From assembly GCA_947455205.1 (NCBI GenBank), contig CANGNF010000012.1:1-64000 (forward strand): a DNA stretch of 64,000 nt, in the 5' to 3' direction. This stretch comes from Acetobacteraceae bacterium. Its GTDB lineage: Bacteria > Pseudomonadota > Alphaproteobacteria > Acetobacterales > Acetobacteraceae. This document shows positions 50,300 through 59,779 of the stretch, one piece after another. The notes under the pieces were generated by a model. The model did no database searches and was not told the DNA's origin. It worked only from the letters and a program-made list of their open reading frames with translations. How positions within the stretch are numbered: the first letter of the stretch is position 1; each line of letters begins with the position of its first letter. A program made the translations under genes and the position numbers.

Positions 50300-50911
50300 G
50301 TGACCATTCCGACCCTGTCGCGGCGCGCCGCGCTGCTGGTGGCGCCGCTGCTGCTGGCGCGGCCCGCGCTGGCGCTGCCGCCGCGGCAGAGCTTCAAGGT
50401 GGTGCGGGAAGGCCGCGACATCGGCACCCATACCGTAACGGTGCAGCAGGCCGAAGGCGGCCTGGTGGCGCGCAACGAGGTGGCGATTTTGGTGCGGCTG
50501 ATGGGCATCACGGTGTTCCGCATGGCGCATCTGTATGAGGAAGTGTGGCAGGGCGACCAGCTGGCCAGCTTCACCTCACGCGAGGATCGCAACGGCACGG
50601 TGAAGCAGCTGAGCGCGCGGCAGCAGGGCGGCGCGCTGGTGTTGAGCAGCGGCGGCAGCCTGCCGGCCGAGGCGGCGCCGCTGGGCTGGTGGGACCCGCG
50701 CCGCCTGGGCACCCGCCCGTTGTTCGACAGCGATGACGGCGCCGCGCTGGCGGTGACCTGGCAGCGGCAGGCGATGCCGGGCGGCGAGGTCGCCTTCACC
50801 GCCAGCGGCGACACCAATGGCGAGGCGCGCTACGGCGCCGACAATGCCTGGCTGGGCTTCAAGCAGCGGGCCGAAGATGGCTCGGCGGTGGAGTACCAGC
50901 GCGTTTCATGA
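50300..50911 (+). CDS. DUF6134 family exported protein
   Basis: The 203-residue protein has a signal sequence (RRAALLVAPLLLARPALALP) and a mature part of beta strands (FKVVREGRDIGTHTVTVQQA, LVARNEVAILVRLMGITVFR, FTSREDRNGTVKQLSARQQG), the pattern I associate with DUF6134 and the related DUF3108. The GTG start at 50300 is chosen because GGAGGAAA lies about seven bases upstream; an ATG 21 bases earlier lacks a site. It overlaps the photolyase gene by four bases. The role is unknown; lipoprotein- or lipid-binding is sometimes suggested for such folds. Confidence 0.8.
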   Translation: MTIPTLSRRAALLVAPLLLARPALALPPRQSFKVVREGRDIGTHTVTVQQAEGGLVARNEVAILVRLMGITVFRMAHLYEEVWQGDQLASFTSREDRNGTVKQLSARQQGGALVLSSGGSLPAEAAPLGWWDPRRLGTRPLFDSDDGAALAVTWQRQAMPGGEVAFTASGDTNGEARYGADNAWLGFKQRAEDGSAVEYQRVS

Positions 50912-52449
50912 GCGGGATGTTGCGGGTTGTCCTTGGCGACCAGTGCAGCCGCGGGCTGAGCGCGCTGGCCGGGTTGGACAAGGACAGGGACGTGGTGCTG
51001 CTGGCCGAGGTGATGGCCGAGTGCACCTATGTGAAGCACCACAAGCAGAAGATCGCGCTGGTGCTCTCGGCCATGCGGCACTTCGCGGCGGCGCTGGCGG
51101 CGCGCGGCGTGCGGGTGGACTACGTGCGGCTGGACGACCCGGCCAATACCCAGACGCTGGGCGGCGAGGTGGCGCGGGCGGTGGCGCGGCATGGCTCGGC
51201 GGAGGTGGTGTGTACCGAGCCGGGCGAATGGCGCGTGCTGCAGATGATGCGCGGCTGGGAAGCCGAATGCGGCGTGCCGGTGGAGATCCGCGACGACGAC
51301 CGGTTCCTCTGCGACCTGGCGCGGTTCCGGCGCTGGACCCAGGGGCGGAAGCAACTGCGGATGGAGTATTTCTACCGCGAGATGCGCGCGGCCACCGGCC
51401 TGCTGATGCAGGGCGACCAGCCCGAGGGCGGCCAGTGGAACTACGACCCCGACAACCGCAAGCCGCTGGCCAAGGGCGTCCAGCCGCCACCGCCGCCGCG
51501 CTTTCCGCCGGATGAGGTGACGCGGGAGGTGCTGGCGCTGGTCGAGGCGCGTTTCCCAGACCATTTCGGCACGCTGGCCGGCTTCAACTGGCCGGTCACG
51601 GCGCGGGAGGCCCAGGCGATGCTGGCGGATTTCGTGGCGCATCGGCTGCCGCGCTTCGGTGACTTCCAGGACGCCATGGCGGTGGACGAACCGACGCTGT
51701 TCCACGCCCTGGTCTCCACCAGCCTGAACTGCGGGCTGCTGCTGCCGCGTGAGGTCTGCGAGGCCGCCGAGGCGGCGTATCGCGCCGGGCTGGCGCCGCT
51801 GAACGCGGTGGAGGGCTTCATCCGCCAGGTGCTCGGCTGGCGGGAGTATGTCCGCGGCCTGTACTGGCTGAAGATGCCCGGCTACGCCGCAACCAATGCG
51901 CTGGAGGCGACCCGGCCGCTGCCCTGGTTCTATTGGTCCGGTGCAACGCGCATGGCCTGCCTGCGCGCGGCGGTGACGCAGACGCGCGACCTGGCCTATG
52001 CCCACCATATCCAACGGTTGATGGTGACCGGCAACTTCGCGCTGCTGGCCGGGCTGGACCCGGTGGCGGTGAACGAATGGTACCTGGTGGTCTATGCCGA
52101 TGCCTATGAATGGGTGGAACTGCCCAACACCCACGGCATGGCGCTGCATGCCGATGGCGGGGTGATGGCCAGCAAGCCCTATGCGGCCAGCGGCGCCTAC
52201 ATCAACCGCATGAGCAACTACTGCGGCGGTTGCCACTATGACGTGAAGGACGCCACCGGCGAGCGCGCCTGCCCGTTCAACGCGCTCTACTGGGATTTCA
52301 TCGCCCGGCACGCGGAACGCTTTGCCGGCAACAACCGCATGGCGATGCCGCTGCAAAGCTGGCGCAAGATGGCGCCGGGGAAGCAGCAGGCGCTGCGGGC
52401 GCGGGCGGCGGCCTTCCTGGCCGGGCCGGAGATGCGCGCCGAGGCTTGA
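50908..52449 (+). CDS. FeS bacterial cryptochrome/photolyase (FeS-BCP, PhrB type)
   Basis: The 513-residue flavoprotein belongs to the group with a 4Fe-4S cluster. FAD-binding and cluster features can be read: YVKHHKQKIALVLSAMRHFA at the antenna domain, TLFHALVSTSLNCGLL, VLGWREYVRGLYW, AHHIQRLMVTGNFALLAGLD, and cysteines in NYCGGCHYDVKDATGERACP (three of the four cluster ligands; the fourth is the Cys of LNCGLL). Agrobacterium PhrB, a (6-4) photolyase, is of this type. ATGA overlaps the DUF6134 stop, so both are co-translated. Confidence 0.92.
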   Translation: MSGMLRVVLGDQCSRGLSALAGLDKDRDVVLLAEVMAECTYVKHHKQKIALVLSAMRHFAAALAARGVRVDYVRLDDPANTQTLGGEVARAVARHGSAEVVCTEPGEWRVLQMMRGWEAECGVPVEIRDDDRFLCDLARFRRWTQGRKQLRMEYFYREMRAATGLLMQGDQPEGGQWNYDPDNRKPLAKGVQPPPPPRFPPDEVTREVLALVEARFPDHFGTLAGFNWPVTAREAQAMLADFVAHRLPRFGDFQDAMAVDEPTLFHALVSTSLNCGLLLPREVCEAAEAAYRAGLAPLNAVEGFIRQVLGWREYVRGLYWLKMPGYAATNALEATRPLPWFYWSGATRMACLRAAVTQTRDLAYAHHIQRLMVTGNFALLAGLDPVAVNEWYLVVYADAYEWVELPNTHGMALHADGGVMASKPYAASGAYINRMSNYCGGCHYDVKDATGERACPFNALYWDFIARHAERFAGNNRMAMPLQSWRKMAPGKQQALRARAAAFLAGPEMRAEA

Positions 52450-52495
52450 CCGCGCGGCGCCCTGCCGCAACATCGGCGTGCACAGGAGTTCATGC

Positions 52496-53479
52496 ATGCC
52501 GATCACCCGCCGCCTTGCCCTCGCCGCCGGCCTCGCGCTGCCCTCGCTGGCGCGGGCGCAGTCCTTCCCCAGCCGCACCGTGCGGATCATCGTGCCGATC
52601 GCCGCCGGCGGCGCCAACGACCTGATCGCGCGGATGCTGGCGGAACGGCTGGCGCCGGTGCTGCATCAATCCGTGGTCGTGGAGAACCGGCCGGGCGCCG
52701 GCGGCAATATCGGCGGCCAGGCGGTGGTGCAGGCCGAGAAGGATGGCCACACGCTGCTGCTGACCTCGGCCAATGTCATCACCGCCAATACCTACCTGTA
52801 TGGCGCGCGCATGCCCTTCGTGCCGCTGCGCGACCTGGCGCCGGTGACCACGGTGGGCAAGGGCACGCTGCTGATGGTGTGCAACAGCAATGCCCGCTTC
52901 CGCAGCGCGGCGGAACTGCTGGCCCATGCCAAGGCCAACCCGGGCAAGCTCAGCATGGGGTCGTCCGGCACCGGCACCATCAGCCACCTGTACATGGAGA
53001 AGGTGAAGCGCGCCGCGGGCGTGGACATCACCCATGTGCCGTATCGCGGCGGCGGGCCTGCCTTTGCCGACCTGCTGGCCGGCAATATCGACATCATGTT
53101 CGACGTGATCCCGGCCATGCTGCCGCATATCCGCGAGGGCCGCTTCCGCCCGCTGCTGGCCGGCAGCGCCAAGCGGATCGACTACGTGCCGGAGTTGCGC
53201 GAGGTGCCGGGCATGGACGAAGTGCTGCCGGGCAAGGGGATCGACGCGCTGAACTTCTGGTGCATGCTGGCGCCGGGCGGCACGCCGGCGCCGGTGCTGG
53301 CGCAGCTGAACCAGGCTGTCGGCGACCTGCTGCGGGGCGAGGAGCTGAAGCGCAAGCTGCTGGACCTGACCATCCTGGCGGCGCCGGATGCCTCGCCGGA
53401 AGCCTTCGGCGCCTTCTGGCGGGCGCAGGATTCGGTGTGGAAGGAACTGGTGGTCGAGTCCGGCGCGACGGCGGAGTGA
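52496..53479 (+). CDS. Bug-type periplasmic substrate-binding receptor at the head of the cyclic-amide operon
   Basis: The 327-residue exported receptor has a signal sequence (ITRRLALAAGLALPSLARAQ) and the Bug landmarks FPSRTVRIIVPIAAGGANDL, VVVENRPGAGGNIGG, DGHTLLLTSAN, SMGSSGTGTISHLYMEKVK, VPYRGGGPAFADLLAG. AGGAG lies seven bases before the ATG. It is followed after five bases by the creatininase-family gene and starts an operon reaching to 63562. The ligand may be the substrate of that pathway, a second uptake route beside the ABC importer, or a sensor ligand. Confidence 0.9.
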   Translation: MPITRRLALAAGLALPSLARAQSFPSRTVRIIVPIAAGGANDLIARMLAERLAPVLHQSVVVENRPGAGGNIGGQAVVQAEKDGHTLLLTSANVITANTYLYGARMPFVPLRDLAPVTTVGKGTLLMVCNSNARFRSAAELLAHAKANPGKLSMGSSGTGTISHLYMEKVKRAAGVDITHVPYRGGGPAFADLLAGNIDIMFDVIPAMLPHIREGRFRPLLAGSAKRIDYVPELREVPGMDEVLPGKGIDALNFWCMLAPGGTPAPVLAQLNQAVGDLLRGEELKRKLLDLTILAAPDASPEAFGAFWRAQDSVWKELVVESGATAE

Positions 53480-53484
53480 GCGTG

Positions 53485-54243
53485 ATGACGCATGAGTGGA
53501 TGAAGCTGACCGCCGAGGAACTGCGGGCCAAGGCGGCGGCGGATGCGCTGGTGATCGTGCCGGTCGCCAGCCTGGAGCAGCACGGGCCACACCTGGGCAC
53601 CGGCGTGGACATTGTCTGCGCCACGGGCGTGGCCGAGGCGGTGGCGTCGCGCATGGTGGCGGCGGGGCAGCAGGTGGTGGTGACGCCCTGCGCCTGGGCC
53701 GGGCTGGCCGAGCACCATATGAGCTTCGGTGGCACGGTCTCCCTGGAGTTCGACGAGTTCCGCGCGGTGCTGCGGGGCATCGTGCGGTCGGCGGCGCGCT
53801 GCGGCTTCAAGCGCGTGTTCCTGCTGAACGGCCATGGCGGCAATGCCGAGGCGGTGGGCGTCTGCGCCATGGAGTTCCAGCGCGACCTGGGCGTGCGTGT
53901 CGGCGCCGGCACCTACTGGCACCTGGTGGAGGACGCCTTCGCCCCGGTGCTGGATAAGCAGCCGGGCGTGATGCATGCCTGCGAGGCCGAGACCAGCCTG
54001 GTGATGGCGCTGGCCCCTGACCTGCTGCGGCCGGAGCGGCTGGCCGAGGCGCATGGCCCGTTCAGCACGCGGGTGGAGGGGCAGCCCTCGGCGCTGCTGA
54101 TGCGGCGCTCCTTCAAGGAAGTCTCGCCGAGCGGTGTCATCGGCGATGCGCGGCCGGCGACGGCGGCGAAGGGCGAGAAGCTGCTGGCGATTGCCGGCGA
54201 GCGGATCGCGACGATGCTGGCCAACCCGCGGCTTTGGGCTTGA
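53485..54243 (+). CDS. Creatininase family amidohydrolase
   Basis: The 252-residue metal-dependent hydrolase shows VASLEQHGPHLGTGVDIVCA with the metal-binding Glu, His and Asp, LAEHHMSFGGTVSL, LLNGHGGNAEAV and CEAETSLVMAL, the creatininase motifs. Family members open the lactam ring of creatinine or hydrolyse formamides and amides (MftE, FAPy deformylase). The ATG at 53485 follows the Bug stop by five bases. It directly precedes a 5-oxoprolinase-like gene, so a role in cyclic amide opening fits. A GTG lies one codon earlier. Confidence 0.9.
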   Translation: MTHEWMKLTAEELRAKAAADALVIVPVASLEQHGPHLGTGVDIVCATGVAEAVASRMVAAGQQVVVTPCAWAGLAEHHMSFGGTVSLEFDEFRAVLRGIVRSAARCGFKRVFLLNGHGGNAEAVGVCAMEFQRDLGVRVGAGTYWHLVEDAFAPVLDKQPGVMHACEAETSLVMALAPDLLRPERLAEAHGPFSTRVEGQPSALLMRRSFKEVSPSGVIGDARPATAAKGEKLLAIAGERIATMLANPRLWA

Positions 54244-54321
54244 GCGCCGGGGCCGGCCGGCCCTAGCCTTGCGGCGGCACGGCGCTTGCGTAGCGCCGTG
54301 TGTCCGCCGGAAGGGGAAGAC

Positions 54322-57300
54322 ATGGCCGCCGATCCTGCAACCGCCCGCTACCGGCTTGGCTTCGATATCGGGGGCACCTTCACCGATTTCGTGCTGCTGG
54401 ATGCCACGACCGGCGCCATTCGCCTGCACAAATGCCTGACAACGCCGCAGGACCCGGCGGATGGCGCGCTGGAGGGCATTGCCGCCGTCTGCGCCGCCGC
54501 CGGTATCTCGGTGGCCGAGGTGGGCGAGTTGCTGCACGGCACCACGCTGGTGACCAATGCGCTGATCGAGCGCCACGGCGCCCAGCTGGGGCTGCTGACC
54601 ACGCGCGGCTTCCGCGACGTGCTGGAGTTCGGCATCGAGCAGCGCTACGACATCTACGACCTGTTCCTGAAATTCCCGGACCCGCTGGTGCCGCGCCGCC
54701 GCCGGTTGGAGATCACCGAGCGCCTGGCCTATGACGGCCGCGTGCTGGAGCCGCTGGACGAGGCGGCGGTGCGGGCCGAGGGCGCGCGCCTGGTGGCCGA
54801 GGGCTGCACCGCGATTGCCGTGGTGTTCCTGCACAGCTACGCCAATCCTGCGCATGAGCAGGCGGCCGGGCGCATCCTGCGGGAGGCGTTTCCAGGCATC
54901 AGCGTTTCGCTGAGCAGCGAGGTCGCGCCGGAAATCCGTGAGTATGAGCGTTGCGCGACCACCTGCGCCAATGCCTTCGTGCAACCGCTGATGGACCGCT
55001 ACATCGGCCGCCTGTTGCGGGAACTGGAGGCGCAGGGCTTCGCCGGCACGCTGCGGCTGATGCAGAGCGATGGCGGGCTGTGTGCGCCTGAGGTTGCGCG
55101 TGCCTTCCCGATCCGCCTGCTGGAAAGCGGGCCGGCCGGCGGTGCGTTGGCGACGGTGCTGTTCGCGCGGGAAGCCGGGCTGCCGGATGCGATTGCCTTC
55201 GACATGGGCGGTACCACGGCCAAATGCGCGATGATCGAGGGCGGGCGCGCCGCTGTGGCGCCGATGATGGAAGCGGCGCGGGTGCATCGCTTCAAGCGTG
55301 GCTCTGGCCTGCCGATCAAGTCGCCGGTGGTGGACATGATCGAGATCGGCGCCGGCGGCGGCAGCATAGCGTCGTTGGATGAGACCGGGTTGCTGAAGGT
55401 GGGGCCGCGCAGTGCCGGCGCCGCGCCGGGGCCGGCCTGCTATGGCCAGGGCGGGCTGGACGCCACGGTAACCGACGCCAACCTGCTGCTGGGCTACTAC
55501 GACCCCGGCTTCTTCCTGGGCGGCACCATGGCGCTGGACAAGCCGGCGGCGGAAGCGGCGCTGGCGCGGCTGGGGGGCAAGCTCGGCCTGCCGGCGATGG
55601 AGGCGGCGGCCGGCATCCACGCCGTGGTCTGCGAGGCGATGGCCGGCGCCGCGCGCGTGCACCTGGTGGAGAAGGGCAAGGACCCGCGCGGCTATGCGAT
55701 GGTCGCCTTCGGTGGTGCCGGGCCGGCGCATGCGGCGGATGTCGCGCGCATCCTGGGCATTGGGCAGGTGCTGATTCCGCCGGCGAGCGGCGCGGCTTCG
55801 GCGCTGGGCTTCCTGGCCGCGCCCTTGGCGTTTGAGCAGTCCCGCAGTGCGTTGACGCCGTTAGGCGCCGCGACGGATTGGGCGGTGGCGAATGCCGCAC
55901 TGGCGGAGCTGGAGGCGCAGGCGCGCGGCCGGCTGCGTGTGGCCGGTGCCGCGGATGCCAGCGTGGGCGTGGAGCGCAGCGCGGAGATGCGCCTGGCCGG
56001 GCAGTTGCACCAGATTGCGGTGCCGCTGCCCGACGGCGCGCTTTCCGCCGCCAGCCTGCCACTGCTGACCGAGGCCTTCGCCGAGACCTACCGCACGCTG
56101 TACACGCGGGTGGTCGAGGGCACGGAGATCGAGATCCTGTCCTTCCGCGTGCGGGCAAGCGCGCCGGAGCCGAAGATTGCGCTGTCCGGCGCTGTTGCCG
56201 GAGACACCGCGGGCGCGGCGCTGAAGGGGCGGCGGCCGGCCTACTTCAACGGCAGCTTCCACGATACCCCGGTGTACGACCGCTACGCGCTGGCGCCGGG
56301 CGAGACGGTGCCGGGGCCGGCGATCATCGAGGAGCGCGAGGCGACGACGATCATCGCGCCGGGCGACAGCGTGACGGTGGACGCCGCGCGGAACCTGCGG
56401 ATTTCGGTCGCCGCGGCGCGGGCGGCGGAGGCGCTGGTGACGCCGGGCATGGCGCTGGAGGAGGCGAAGGCGCGGATCGAGGCGGACCCGATCGGGCTGG
56501 AGATCATGTGGTCGCGGCTGATCTCCATTGTCGAGGAGATGTGGCAGACGGTGTGCCGCACCGCCTATTCGCTGATCATCTCGGAGAGCCAGGATTTCGC
56601 CAACGAGATCCTGGACCCCAGCGGCAATCCGCTGGCGCATTCGCCGCGGGCGATGCCGCTGTTCAACCTGACGCTGACGCGCTGCGTGCAGGCGTTGCTG
56701 GAGTTCTTCCCGCCGGAGACGCTGTCGCCGGGCGATGTGCTGGTGACGAATGATCCCTGGCTCTGTGCCGGGCATCTGTTCGACATCGCGCTGGTGACGC
56801 CGGTGTTCCGGGAAGGCAGGCTGGTGGCGCTGATGGGCACCGTTGGCCATGTCAGCGATATCGGCGGGGTGAAGGACCCGAATGCGGCGCGCGAGCTGTT
56901 CGACGAGGGCGTGCTGATTCCGCCGATGAAGCTGTACAGCGCGGGCAAGCCGGACAAGTCGTTGCTGCGGCTGCTGCACAGCAATGTCCGCAACCCCGAC
57001 CAGGTGCTGGGCGATGTGGAGAGCATGGTGACCGCGAATGCGCTGGGCGCGCAGCGGCTGCTTTCCTTCATGGCCGAGTATGGCTTGCAGGACCTGGCCG
57101 CGCTGGCTGCCGTGGTGCAGGGCCGCAGCGAGGCGGCGACGCGCGCGGCCATCCGCGCCGTGCCGGATGGCGTTTATGAGAGCGAGATCGAGAACCGGCC
57201 GGTGGGTACCGAGCTGCTGCGCTTCAAGGTGCGCGTGCACAAGGCCGGCGAAACCATTCATATCGAGCATGTCGACCCGCCGCCGGAAGTGCCGCGCGGT

Positions 57301-58200
57301 GGGGTGAACTGCACGATGAACGTGACGGCGGCGCATTCCAGCTACCCCGTGAAGTGCATGCTGACGCCGAATGTGCGCGGCAATGCCGGCTGCTACGCGC
57401 CGTTGAGCGTGACAGCGCCGCCGCATTCGTCGTTGAACTGCGACCCGCCGGCGGCGGTGGCGTATCGCACGCGGATCAGCTGGTGGCTGGGGCCGAACCT
57501 GTATCGCGCGCTGGCGCCAGCGATACCGGACAAGGTGCAGGCGTTTACCGGCATGCCGAAGGCGTTCGGCTTCTATGGCCGCAACATCCAGGGGCGCGTG
57601 GCGAGCGACCATTTCTTCATGGGCGGCGGGCAGGGCGCGAGCCAGCGGCAGGATGGCAAGAGCGGGCTGCTGTTCCCGACCTCGGCGGCGAATACGCCGG
57701 TGGAACTGCTGGAAAGCCGGATGCCCGTGCTGATTTTGGAGAAGGGGTTGGCGGCGGATAGCGGCGGTGCCGGCAAGCGGCGCGGCGGGCTTGGCCAGCG
57801 CATGCGGGCGCGGCGGCTGGAGAGTGGCGCCGAGCCGATCAGCGTCGGGCTGTTTCCGGAGGGCCATGGCATTCATGTGCAGGGGCTGTTCGGCGGGCAG
57901 CCCGGTGGCGGCGCCATCGGCATCGTCAAGCGGCCGGGGGCGGAGCCGCACAACGTGACCACCGGCGAGATGGTCGCGCTGACCGACAACGCCATCGAGA
58001 TCGATGCGACGATCGCCGGCGGCAGCGGCTTCGGCCCGGCGCGGGAACGCGCGCTGGAGGATATCGCCGCCGACCTGGAGGATGGCTACATCACGCCTGA
58101 TGGTGCGGTGCGCGACTATGGCTGCGTGCTGGGGGCGGATGGCCGGTTGGATGTTGCGGCGACGCTGCGCCAGCGCGCGCTGACCACGACGGGGGGCTGA
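54322..58200 (+). CDS. Fused hydantoinase A/B protein (5-oxoprolinase type)
   Basis: The 1292-residue protein is an ATP-dependent ring-opening amidohydrolase. Residues 1 to about 700 are HyuA-like: LGFDIGGTFTDFVLLDATTG (ATP-binding), HGTTLVTNALIERHGAQLGL, DAIAFDMGGTTAKCAMI, FGGAGPAHAADVARI. Residues from about 715 are HyuB-like: LEIMWSRLISIVEEMWQTVC, VTNDPWLCAGHLFDIALVTP, GTVGHVSDIGG, KSGLLFPTSAANTPVELLES. Bacterial and eukaryotic 5-oxoprolinases are fused in this order and size; separate hyuA and hyuB genes are the alternative. It has AAGGGGAAGA before the ATG and lies 3 bases before the substrate-binding gene. Confidence 0.93.
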   Translation: MAADPATARYRLGFDIGGTFTDFVLLDATTGAIRLHKCLTTPQDPADGALEGIAAVCAAAGISVAEVGELLHGTTLVTNALIERHGAQLGLLTTRGFRDVLEFGIEQRYDIYDLFLKFPDPLVPRRRRLEITERLAYDGRVLEPLDEAAVRAEGARLVAEGCTAIAVVFLHSYANPAHEQAAGRILREAFPGISVSLSSEVAPEIREYERCATTCANAFVQPLMDRYIGRLLRELEAQGFAGTLRLMQSDGGLCAPEVARAFPIRLLESGPAGGALATVLFAREAGLPDAIAFDMGGTTAKCAMIEGGRAAVAPMMEAARVHRFKRGSGLPIKSPVVDMIEIGAGGGSIASLDETGLLKVGPRSAGAAPGPACYGQGGLDATVTDANLLLGYYDPGFFLGGTMALDKPAAEAALARLGGKLGLPAMEAAAGIHAVVCEAMAGAARVHLVEKGKDPRGYAMVAFGGAGPAHAADVARILGIGQVLIPPASGAASALGFLAAPLAFEQSRSALTPLGAATDWAVANAALAELEAQARGRLRVAGAADASVGVERSAEMRLAGQLHQIAVPLPDGALSAASLPLLTEAFAETYRTLYTRVVEGTEIEILSFRVRASAPEPKIALSGAVAGDTAGAALKGRRPAYFNGSFHDTPVYDRYALAPGETVPGPAIIEEREATTIIAPGDSVTVDAARNLRISVAAARAAEALVTPGMALEEAKARIEADPIGLEIMWSRLISIVEEMWQTVCRTAYSLIISESQDFANEILDPSGNPLAHSPRAMPLFNLTLTRCVQALLEFFPPETLSPGDVLVTNDPWLCAGHLFDIALVTPVFREGRLVALMGTVGHVSDIGGVKDPNAARELFDEGVLIPPMKLYSAGKPDKSLLRLLHSNVRNPDQVLGDVESMVTANALGAQRLLSFMAEYGLQDLAALAAVVQGRSEAATRAAIRAVPDGVYESEIENRPVGTELLRFKVRVHKAGETIHIEHVDPPPEVPRGGVNCTMNVTAAHSSYPVKCMLTPNVRGNAGCYAPLSVTAPPHSSLNCDPPAAVAYRTRISWWLGPNLYRALAPAIPDKVQAFTGMPKAFGFYGRNIQGRVASDHFFMGGGQGASQRQDGKSGLLFPTSAANTPVELLESRMPVLILEKGLAADSGGAGKRRGGLGQRMRARRLESGAEPISVGLFPEGHGIHVQGLFGGQPGGGAIGIVKRPGAEPHNVTTGEMVALTDNAIEIDATIAGGSGFGPARERALEDIAADLEDGYITPDGAVRDYGCVLGADGRLDVAATLRQRALTTTGG

Positions 58201-58203
58201 GCG

Positions 58204-59778
58204 ATGAACGCGACACGACGTGCGGTGCTGGCGGGTGCGGTACTGGCGCCCTGGCAGGCGATGGGCTTCGAGCGCGAGGGCGGGCGCAAGGTGCTGGTGT
58301 TCTCCGGCAACCAGGCGGTGCCGGTGCTGGACCCGCATGTGCGCTACGACTGGTCCACGCGCATGATCCAGCAGGGCGTGTACGACGCGTTGCTGAAGTA
58401 TGTCGGCGACCCCCCGCGGATCGTGCCCTGGCTGGCCGAGCGGTATGAGGCCAGCGCCGACGGGCTGACCTATACCTTCCACCTGGCGGCGAACGCGACC
58501 TTCCACAACGGCGACGCGGTGGACGCGGAAGCGGTGCGGTTTTCCTTCGAGCGTGGGTTGAAGCTGAACGCCGGCATCGCCTGGATGCTGAAGGACTTCC
58601 TGAAGCCGGAGAAGATCGTCGCGGTGGATGCGCGCACCGTGCGCTTCACGCTGGAACGGCCGTTTGCGCCGTTCATCAGCTATGTGCCGTGGTGGTACAT
58701 CGTGAACCCGAAGCAGGTGCTGGCGAATGTCAGCGAGGGCGACTACGGCCGCAAGTGGCTGGCCGAGAATGCCGCGGGGTCCGGCCCGTTCAAGCTGCGG
58801 CGGTTCGACGGCAACAGCCTGGTGCACATGGACACGCACGCGGCCTACTGGAAGGGCTGGCCGATGGGCGAGGCCAACCGGCTGGCGGGCGCGATCTTCC
58901 GCATCGTGCGCGAGGCGGCGCCGCGCCGCGCCGGGCTGCAGCGACGCGAGATCGACGTCATCACCAACATGTCGCCGGATGACATGGAGCAGTTGGCGAA
59001 GCTGCCGGGCATCAGGAATGAGGACCACGCCGGCTTCACCACCTTCGGCATCAAGTTCAACTGCCAGGCCGGGCCGACCGCGGATGTGAACCTGCGCAAG
59101 GCGATCGCGCACGCCATGGACTACGACGCGCTGATCGCTATCCACAACGGCGGCGCGCGGCTGATGGACAGCCCGTTTCCGCCGGGGATGGAGAGCCATA
59201 TCAGCGTGCCGGGCATACCGCGGAAGGACCTGGACAAGGCCAGGCAGTTCCTGGCGCAGAGCAGGGTCCCGAATGGCGGGATCGAGCTTGAGTACGTGCA
59301 TGTGCAGGGGCTGGAAGATCCGCGGCGGATTGGGCTGGCGCTGCTGGACAGCCTGCGGCCGCTGAACATCCGGCTCAACATCGTGGGGCAGCCCTGGACC
59401 ACGATGGTGGCGCGCGGGTCCAAGGCGGAGACGGCGCCGAACATGACCAGCGTGTACGTGACGCCGGTGGGGACGGACCCCGACACGGTTGCCTACCAGT
59501 ACCACCGCGAAAGCTGGGGCCTGTACTACGGCATGTCGCACTACGAGAACCCCGAGGTGTGGCGCATGATCGGCGAAGCCCGCGGCATGGTGGACAAGCC
59601 GGCGCGGCTGGCGATGTACGCCGAGATTCAGCGCCGCATCGTGGGTGACCAGCCGGAGATCTTCGGCATGATCCCGAACCGCACCTGGGCGATGCGCGAC
59701 TACGTCAAGGGCTTCCAGTTCAGCCCCATCCGCTTTACCGGCGAGGTTGATCTCTACCCGATGTGGATCGACGCGTGA
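58204..59778 (+). CDS. Dipeptide/oligopeptide-type ABC transporter substrate-binding protein
   Basis: The 524-residue periplasmic SBP_bac_5 protein has a short signal region (NATRRAVLAGAVLAPWQAMG) and the family landmarks VPWLAERYEASADGLTYTFH, NATFHNGDAVDAEAVRFSFE, GSGPFKLRRFDGNSL, DVNLRKAIAHAMDYDALIAI. It precedes two permeases and two ATPases, so it is the binding protein of that importer. The usual cysteine lipobox is absent. It starts 3 bases after the hydantoinase gene. The ligand is probably a small peptide, pyroglutamyl or cyclic amide compound, by context. Confidence 0.92.
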   Translation: MNATRRAVLAGAVLAPWQAMGFEREGGRKVLVFSGNQAVPVLDPHVRYDWSTRMIQQGVYDALLKYVGDPPRIVPWLAERYEASADGLTYTFHLAANATFHNGDAVDAEAVRFSFERGLKLNAGIAWMLKDFLKPEKIVAVDARTVRFTLERPFAPFISYVPWWYIVNPKQVLANVSEGDYGRKWLAENAAGSGPFKLRRFDGNSLVHMDTHAAYWKGWPMGEANRLAGAIFRIVREAAPRRAGLQRREIDVITNMSPDDMEQLAKLPGIRNEDHAGFTTFGIKFNCQAGPTADVNLRKAIAHAMDYDALIAIHNGGARLMDSPFPPGMESHISVPGIPRKDLDKARQFLAQSRVPNGGIELEYVHVQGLEDPRRIGLALLDSLRPLNIRLNIVGQPWTTMVARGSKAETAPNMTSVYVTPVGTDPDTVAYQYHRESWGLYYGMSHYENPEVWRMIGEARGMVDKPARLAMYAEIQRRIVGDQPEIFGMIPNRTWAMRDYVKGFQFSPIRFTGEVDLYPMWIDA

Positions 59779-59779
59779 C

